Origin: Piper betle
Lineage: Eukaryota; Streptophyta; Magnoliopsida; Piperales; Piperaceae
Length of the DNA: 64,000 nt
Direction: 5' to 3'
Assembly: GCA_033002965.1 (NCBI GenBank)
Contig: JAURVB010002008.1
Coordinates: 30,914 to 94,913 of the forward strand
Every line of letters starts with the position of its first letter. Position 1 is the stretch's first letter. The notes beneath the pieces were generated by a model that ran no database searches, was not told where the DNA came from, and saw only the letters and a program-made list of their open reading frames with translations. A program made the position numbers and the translations under genes. Positions 57,085-64,000 of the stretch are shown here, one piece after another.

Positions 57085-59274
57085 CTATCTGAACGTCCCT
57101 CCAAAAGTTGGAGTCCAGAAGTCGGCCGTGGTCTCGTTTGTCACAGAGAAGGTGCTTGAGATGGGTACCAAGCAAAGCCCCCGGCTTAAAAGACATTGTT
57201 TTGCTCCATCGTCTACATGATCTACACTCTACAATTCGTACAAACATATGTACAAAACATTGAATTTTAATGGGTTTTGAGTCTGTTAATTAAACAGTCA
57301 CGTAAAAAAGTGTAATAGATATATATATATATCTACCTGCTGCTGTTGCATGGGAGAGCCATGCTTCATATATGGAGTGCTCAAAACCTGAAATCCGTAT
57401 CATGAAAATTACTTAGTCATTTGTGATTGTTTTTTAGTTGTGTTTTCTTTTTTCTTGGGAAGAAATTATGCGGCCGGGATGTAGTATAATTATTAGAGAG
57501 AAGTCAGCTCACATTTACTTGATCATGGAGAAACTTGATGTATTCGATGGCTTCATAAAGAACAGATGCTGTATCGGTCTGCAAGATCAATCAATATAAA
57601 TGTCCTCATTCGAAGATGGGTCGAAGAATTCTGGATCGGATATATTAACTACAAGAGCACAGTAATATTCGAGAAAAGGGAAAGGCGGGTGAATATTGAT
57701 CGAACCCACCTTTCCAAAAGGCGAAACCAGTTGTTGAAGAGCAGTGATTCGGTCTCCGAGCTTCTCTTTACGGACCTGAAAAGGAAACTGGAAGTTTTAT
57801 CAACCCCATTTCTGCAACATAGATGCAAACTCGGAATCCATATCGCTTCAAAAAGTGAGCTAAATCTATCTCACCTTAAAGGTGGGCAATGGCGACGGTG
57901 TTTCCACTCGAGGTCTTTTGAACGATCCCTCGCTGCTCGTCGCTTTCTTTGTCGTCATGGAACAAGAGTCACGAATTTCCTCCCCATTTCTCTTTGAGAT
58001 ATATCATATCATTCATCACACACAAACAAACATATATTCAGTGCAAAGTAGACTTTACCAACTAGTGATCATCCCAAGGTTGTAACAAAATTTTATTTGT
58101 TTACCTTAACAGTGGAGAGATTAGTACAACTTGGTTTCTCTTCTAAAACGTTGGTGAAGATCTGTGGCTGAGAACATTGAGGTGGCGAGTACAAACTAGC
58201 CTTGTCATCACTCATGGTGTTCCAGAAATTAGAACTAGCAGAGTTGGAAAGATGCAGTTCGTTATTACTCGCTTGCTGCTTTGGAGGAGAGACCTTGAGA
58301 ACTTGAGGCAATATCTTAGGCCAAGACGGCTGGAATTGGTCATTTGATGAGTTGATGCTTGAGTTGTAGCGCATGGCAGTTTGATTCTCCAAGGAAGATT
58401 GATGAGTCGACAGAGAATCGGGTTCGAATAATCCTTGAAGAAAAGGTGATGGGTATCCGAAAGAAAACGAGCTCATCGAGTAGGAATTGGATGGAAGGCT
58501 CTGGGTTGTCGCACCACCTTCTTGCATCAAATTTTGGCTTGTGTTCAGATGATCTTCTTGTAATCTAATGTAATTACTTGTAGCTCTTCCACTACCACTA
58601 CATAAGAGATAAGATACTAATGATTAATTACATGAACTTAAGTAAAAAAAAAAATTGAAAAAGATGATCATGAATCATGGGTATCCTTTTATTTCAAGCA
58701 GCATCTGATCATCATCGCATATATATACAAATACCAAATAACTTAATCAACCAAGTTTTTTAATTATCATCAGCAAATAACTTTTTGATCACTAAGATAA
58801 AGGAATTGCTCCACAACCGACTACTTAATAACTCTTTTCTTTCCCTTGAGCAAATTAACGACATGTTGATCTAAAGCAGTAAAACTGAATTTCTGATGAA
58901 TAACTTGGAAAGATGAAAGCTTGCAACCTGGTTAAAAAATCAAAATACTATATCAAATGCACTCACACTAAATAGTGGTTCCAATCCATGGTAGGCGACG
59001 AGAGGCCAAACCCCGAGATGGGTAACTCAGAATCAATCAGCACGTTACTGTCGGCAACAGATTCCAACGCTTGGGCTCTTTGGCTGCCATGTACCCCAAT
59101 CGGATTATTATGGTTGCCGGTATTAGCCGAAGCGGGGTCTTGACAAGAAGACCACCCAAAGGCACCCATCTCGCCAAGACTTGTGGAGCATGGAGAAGAC
59201 GATCCAGTGAAGAGGCTCCTTGATGAACTCCACCAACTACTGCTGCAGGTTCTGGTTTGGAAGTCATCAGCCAT
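57085..59274 (-). CDS. Atypical bHLH transcription factor, bHLH123/bHLH112-like
   Basis: Nuclear regulator of the plant bHLH group that includes bHLH123, bHLH112 and bHLH68. Seven exons on the minus strand: 59274-58967, 58597-58105, 57991-57875, 57775-57710, 57578-57513, 57387-57337 and 57228-57085, with GT-AG borders and matching phases, give 414 residues. TPSPLPTFKVRKEKLGDRI (exons 3-4), ALQQLVSPFGK and TDTASVLYEAIEYIKFLHDQ (exon 5) form the HLH region, residues about 307-350. The end SRGLCLVPISSTF...DFWTPTFGGTFR is the conserved C-terminus of this group. The first exon has serine and tryptophan runs and a DWNHYL motif. The basic region lacks the H-E-R residues of E-box binders, as in relatives, so DNA binding may be altered. 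The very short exons 4 and 5 (66 nt each) and exon 6 (51 nt) are also typical. Confidence 0.95.
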
Positions 59275-59363
59275 GACCTAGAAAGTTTTGATATATCACT
59301 TGGTCGTCACGGGTCTGGTTGTGAAACTAGCATATATGAACCGAATGTCGGATTGGGATTGCT

Positions 59364-59375
59364 TTATATATATAG
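59364..59375 (-). promoter_or_regulatory. TATA box of the bHLH gene
   Basis: TATATATATA on the minus strand, about 90-100 bp upstream of the start codon, next to GTCTATATATATAAAGC. The spacing would put the transcription start about 60 bp before the ATG. Confidence 0.6.
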
Positions 59376-62300
59376 ACGTAGAAGATGGTTGGGAGAAGAC
59401 CTTTTGTGGGGTAATACGGAGCAGGAGCAAAGGATTTAACCAGCAAAGGTTGGTGTCCTGGTTTGACATTTACTTATAGAGTATTTGATTCTTTGATTAG
59501 ACACAACATATATGATTTATGAAATGGTTCCTATCAAATACTACCTGTTCCTTCTTTTCTTTCCAATATTATGTGTTTTCTTTTCTCAATATTCCATTGT
59601 CATTCATAAATCTAATCTTAATTGGTACTATTTTTTTTAGTAGTGTACTGTTTGTGCCTGCTCATATGATTCACATATAAATTTTCACTTGCTAAAATTG
59701 AAAGATAGAAAATATGCGATTACGGTCTAAATCTTATAGTGCCCTTTATAGTTTTTTCTTTTTGCTTATAGATGCCAACTTGTCCAATAGCATTTTGCAT
59801 ATAACACTAATGTTATAATATATATTACTGGAACAGTTGAGCTCGCGAAATAAAAAAGTATGGCTAAACTTAGGATGGAACCGCACCCTCCTGAATTATC
59901 AGAATTATGTTCTGCGACCCAATTTGATAACCAAGACCAAACTAAAACTGAACCAACCACATCAAAATATTTCAGTTCAATAAGCGAATAACCGAATTAC
60001 ATTGCAAATTATAAAAGAATGTTGATTTAATCAAAGTTATATCATTATTTTAATAAGTAATTCTAAATGTATGTATCAATTATAAAAATAATAATTCATC
60101 ATTAAAATATTACAATTTCATGATAATTAACATAATATATAAATTTTAGAATATTTTTAAAAGTTCACTTATTTTAATTAATTCAGTTCAGTTTAGTTTC
60201 GAACTGAAATACCAATAAATATTTCAGTTTGCCTCTAACTCTTACAAAAAACTAAACCTAATCAATTTGGAACCAAATCGAATGGATAATATGGTTTAAT
60301 TTTGGCTTAGTTTTTGGTTTGGGGCCAAATTATGTTCACCATTAGTGATTAAAACTTTAACAAATTGATTAGCATGGTCACCTACCAAATGTTTACAACA
60401 AAGATCATGCATATCCAGTTTATGCTGGCAGATGAGGATTAGTATATAATTGATATAAACTTGAGCAAATAGTTGATTGATCTTGGCTCTTTCTTGTCAG
60501 GGAGGGACACAAATTAAAGGGTGGGACAACCTTATAGCTAACTTATGTCAAGAAAACAATCAAAATAAAAGTATAGGTCAAACCAACTTTGTTGTCTTTG
60601 CTATATGAACAACAATTAACTAGTAAAGACTTTTGTTCGGGTCTTGTTTTATAATATTTATTTATTTTATTATTGCCAAGTGTAAAGAGAGGTAGAAAAT
60701 AATGTCCTTGGCTCAATAGCTTTTGGTGCGTCACAAGTCGTCGACTATTCGGAACTGTTAACTGCCAAAGCCATGATTGGACAGCAGCGGTTATTCTCGA
60801 GCGGGTATGCCAAGGTCAGCAGTCAAGTCTTTTAGATCATATAAGGTTTATCGTAATGCATTTGTTTTTATTATTTACTCCGACTTCCAATCGAAAGTAG
60901 GCAAGATATAGCGTGAATTATATATATTAAGATAAATTTTAACTTTATAAATACATACCCGTTAAATAATAAAATAGATTATAATAATTTAATATATTCA
61001 CGCTAGATAGATTATAATTAAATGAGAAGATAAATTATAATAATTTAATTTTTTATTAAATTTTGATTGGTTAAAACTCTTAATTTTAATTAAAAATTAG
61101 TATTGAATTTGTCTTTTATTAAGAAGACTAGATAGATTGATAAGTTGTCCAGCCAAGAGTGGCCTATATTATAAATAAATTCTAACTATTGGATAACTAG
61201 ATAGATTATAATTATAATAATATGATATTTTAATTAAATGAAAAGACGGGCTATAATGGTTTTTTTTATTTTCAGTGTTTGTCGATTGATTGAATATCTT
61301 ACTTGTCATTAGTGTACTTCAGCTTTCAATCAAATTAGGGTTTGCCAAAAAATTTTTTGCTATGTATTCCCCTTGAGCTTTTTATAATATTTGTAAAATT
61401 TTAAATATTGTACTGGTTCTTGTATTGGATTTATAATTAATAATATAGGTATATTTGGTTCAACCGAGTTGAAGACTCGAAGTAGGTTCGTTGGATTTTA
61501 AATTATAAATAAAATATTTTATTAGACATTAAAAATAATTTGTATGGTGGATTTTTATTTAAATAAAGGTTTAAAATATTGTATTTTTAATAAAAAACCT
61601 AATTGTGGGAAAAAATGCGAAAATAAAATTCGAGTACAAAGTCTCAACTATGCAAGATGGGACGAAAGTTTGCGTTTAATCGGATCAAATTGACAAATAC
61701 AATACGATATTTAAAATTATGAATTTAGTTGCTACATACATATTGTTAGGTTATCTAGAATTGATAAATCAATATAGATAGATTGAATTAGTTTTTTTTA
61801 TTTAAAAAAAAGATAGACGGAATTAAGCCAATTGGAAATGGTGGACTAACTAAGCTCCTACATCATGCTTGCAAGGCAAGGGTCAACGTGGGCCCCAAAG
61901 TAAGCGCACGCGCAGGGACAGGCAAGGTGTGCAGTCCCCTCCCCTGAAAAGAGTCAAAGATGTGGAACGACGGTAGTCTCCTTCCAAATCATTACACGCA
62001 CACAGTAGCCAAAACGTACACCTCCTTCCTCCCCTCACCTTTCCCCACTTCTTAATTCCCTTTCATGATCCCTCCCCTTGCTCAATTCACAGTTTCACTT
62101 CTTTGCTGCTCTGTGACCATTATCTGTTTCTGGGTAATACTAATATCATATATTATGTATGCCCAGCTAGCAAATTTGTTAACCAACTATGCAAAAACAA
62201 TGACATTGTAATCTGGGGGTATACATATATACATGCTCCTCCAGCGATTGGTTTTGGTTACCTAAGAGAGGTTTTTGTAGTCGGTTTGGCTAAAATAGTA

Positions 62301-64000
62301 GCAATTATAGATTAAGCGAACGACAACACTCATCCACTAGCTCCCACTGGTTGTTTCTGCTTGTCCTCTCCCACTTGCAGCCCCCACCCACATCCTAATA
62401 TTTTACAACAGATAAGAAGGGAGTGGATGCACTTGTTTTGATCCGACTGTCTATTTCTCAGTATTTGACAGACCGTATGCAGATCGACATATGCCGGACA
62501 AGGTGTCTTATAACAAAGACTGCAAAACATTTTCTTCTCCCTTTTCATTAAAAAAGTTGCATTGGTGCAATTGGGTAGCGAAGTTCAATAGACCGGTCGA
62601 CCTTCGTTTCCCCACATGTTTCAGAAGCTTCTCTCAAATCCCAATACATGGCACCCAATTGACCCAGCTAGCTGCTGCACTAGTATATACCACAAGTTAA
62701 ACAACTGTTTCGCATTCGTTCACTAGTCGAACTGGCAGGAACCATATATTTATATATATCTTGAAAATATATGATGAGACTGTGATGTGATGATGATGAA
62801 AAGATGATTTAGATAACAAAAAAAGACAGCAAAACGTAATTCGACGTTGAAAGGGCCGAACAGGAGGTTGGCAATAACAGATCTTTCTTGCCCAGAACCA
62901 AAACCAGACTAAAACCAGGAGAGAGAGGTCGCATGTGGGAAGGGGCCCTGTGTGTAGCAAAGGACACTGGTTGACATTAGAAAACAAAAACATAATCTTT
63001 TCTTTGTCAATATGAGTCTGATGAGGCATCGCATTCTAGTCACTCTAGTCAATGGATACAACGTGCTTAGGCCCCCTTCTTTGGTCCTAGTAAAGCCGCC
63101 GGCCATTATCTCCTCTTCCTCCTTGGCCTTACCCCTCCACCCACAAGTCCAAAAGCAAAATCAAAGCAAAGAACATTGTTCGTTAATGTACTCGACTGCA
63201 TGCATCTTGTCCCTACGAAACTGATACATACAGCCACTTGCAACAACTTGGTAGCTCAGAGACGTGCAGGAACATTGAAATCTTAATAAAGACTTACATT
63301 TACACAAATAAATCCCAATGCAATTAGTCTATGTTACGCAGGTTTGTCGTGTTGAGTGCAAAGTGGGATTTAAGATTTTGTCGTGAAAGATGGGGAAGAT
63401 GTCAATGTCGGGTGTTCTTTTCTAACATACCAGTCTGAAATTTCTGTGATCACATACAACAATCTTTCTGAAGAAGTTTACGAGATTTTTCACCTCACGA
63501 TGAGATTAAGACTTGAGATGAGTGACTTTTGCTTATATATGGTCTGATCTTCTGTTGTGGAGTAGAACCATAGTATTAAACTCTTTTTTAATTCTAAAAT
63601 TCCCTTGAGTCAAGATTCTACCCTGTAGGTAGTTTGCTAATTATAAGTCAAATTTTATAAATGACTCTATATTGAATGATTATAATTCTGTATGCACAGT
63701 AGACGAAAGCACATTCGGATTTGTATACTGACCTACATTTGCACTTCTTTTGCTTTTACTGTACTTTTTTGGACTTGCCTCTTGTGGGCCATTTACAAAC
63801 GCAGTGAGGATCTCCCACCCATGCTTTTTTAAATCTTAATATAAATGTGACAAATGTATCCGGGAAAATATGTCCATAATTGGTAGATTAACTCTAATAT
63901 CATATTAAAGTGGATCCATAGTTTTCTATCTACAATGACTATCTATTTTATGAGGTTTAAAAAACTATATATATATACAATATATCAATCATCTCATATA
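59376..64000. other. Intergenic DNA to the end of the window
   Basis: Mostly AT-rich. 59870-60345 has the look of a decayed hAT-type MITE (AACTGAA/TTCAGTT words, TCAGTTTAGTTTCGAACTGA), but the ends are not secure. 61880-62100 is a GC/CT-rich island with GTGGGCCCC (61889), a TCP-like site, and could belong to a promoter whose gene I cannot see. 62340-63250 contains no recognisable coding exon. Confidence 0.4.

Noticed and set aside
59870..60345. Possible hAT-type MITE with AACTGAA/TTCAGTT words
   Set aside because: I could not find matching ends or a convincing target duplication, so it is only mentioned in the intergenic entry.

Overview
This is a plant nuclear window, most likely from a monocot outside the grasses. 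The reasons are spliced genes with GT-AG introns, plant-specific families (a GH3 auxin-amido synthetase and an atypical bHLH of the bHLH123/bHLH112 kind), a nuclear insertion of chloroplast DNA, and a UEV1 protein whose C-terminal half reads like monocot UEV1. The species is inference; I cannot place it further.

Five genes are well supported. UEV1 (+, 2470-3072; its first exon is not visible) has a short GIR1-like zinc-ribbon gene (+, 4684-4998) downstream, followed by an FQR1-type quinone reductase (-, 6411-7470). About 38 kb on comes a GH3 gene (+, 45283-47292), then 40S ribosomal protein S17 (-, 54575-55012) and the bHLH gene (-, 57085-59274, seven exons). They are ordinary single-copy type plant genes with no operon-like linkage. 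FQR1 and GH3 both belong to auxin-connected families, which I regard as coincidence.

Between 5 kb and 36 kb the window is mostly repeats. The main one (called family A here) is a 2.8-2.95 kb sequence with TG...CA ends (TGTAAAAC...GTGTTACA) and 5-bp target-site duplications, so it behaves as a solo LTR. Copies lie on both strands at 9985-12193, 18154-21012, 21121-23953, 25196-28142, 28148-30605, 31480-31905, 31917-32755 and 32778-35150, some nested in older copies. A second dispersed family (B) occurs at 16150-17150 and, inverted, at 35150-36130. Families C, D and E are shorter duplications. A 0.7-kb GC-rich foldback element (8389-9097), two hAT-like elements with 8-bp target duplications (14152-15358 and 48133-48855) and a mosaic of plastid fragments (23S, 16S, ndhF; 12622-13322) complete the accessory part.

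36-45 kb, 48.9-54 kb, 55.2-57 kb and 59.4-64 kb are AT-rich intergenic DNA in which I see no convincing gene. Most long reading frames outside the genes above lie in GC-rich or proline/arginine-rich repeat DNA and are not credible proteins. I found no clearly new gene system; the most unusual material is in the repeat structures.
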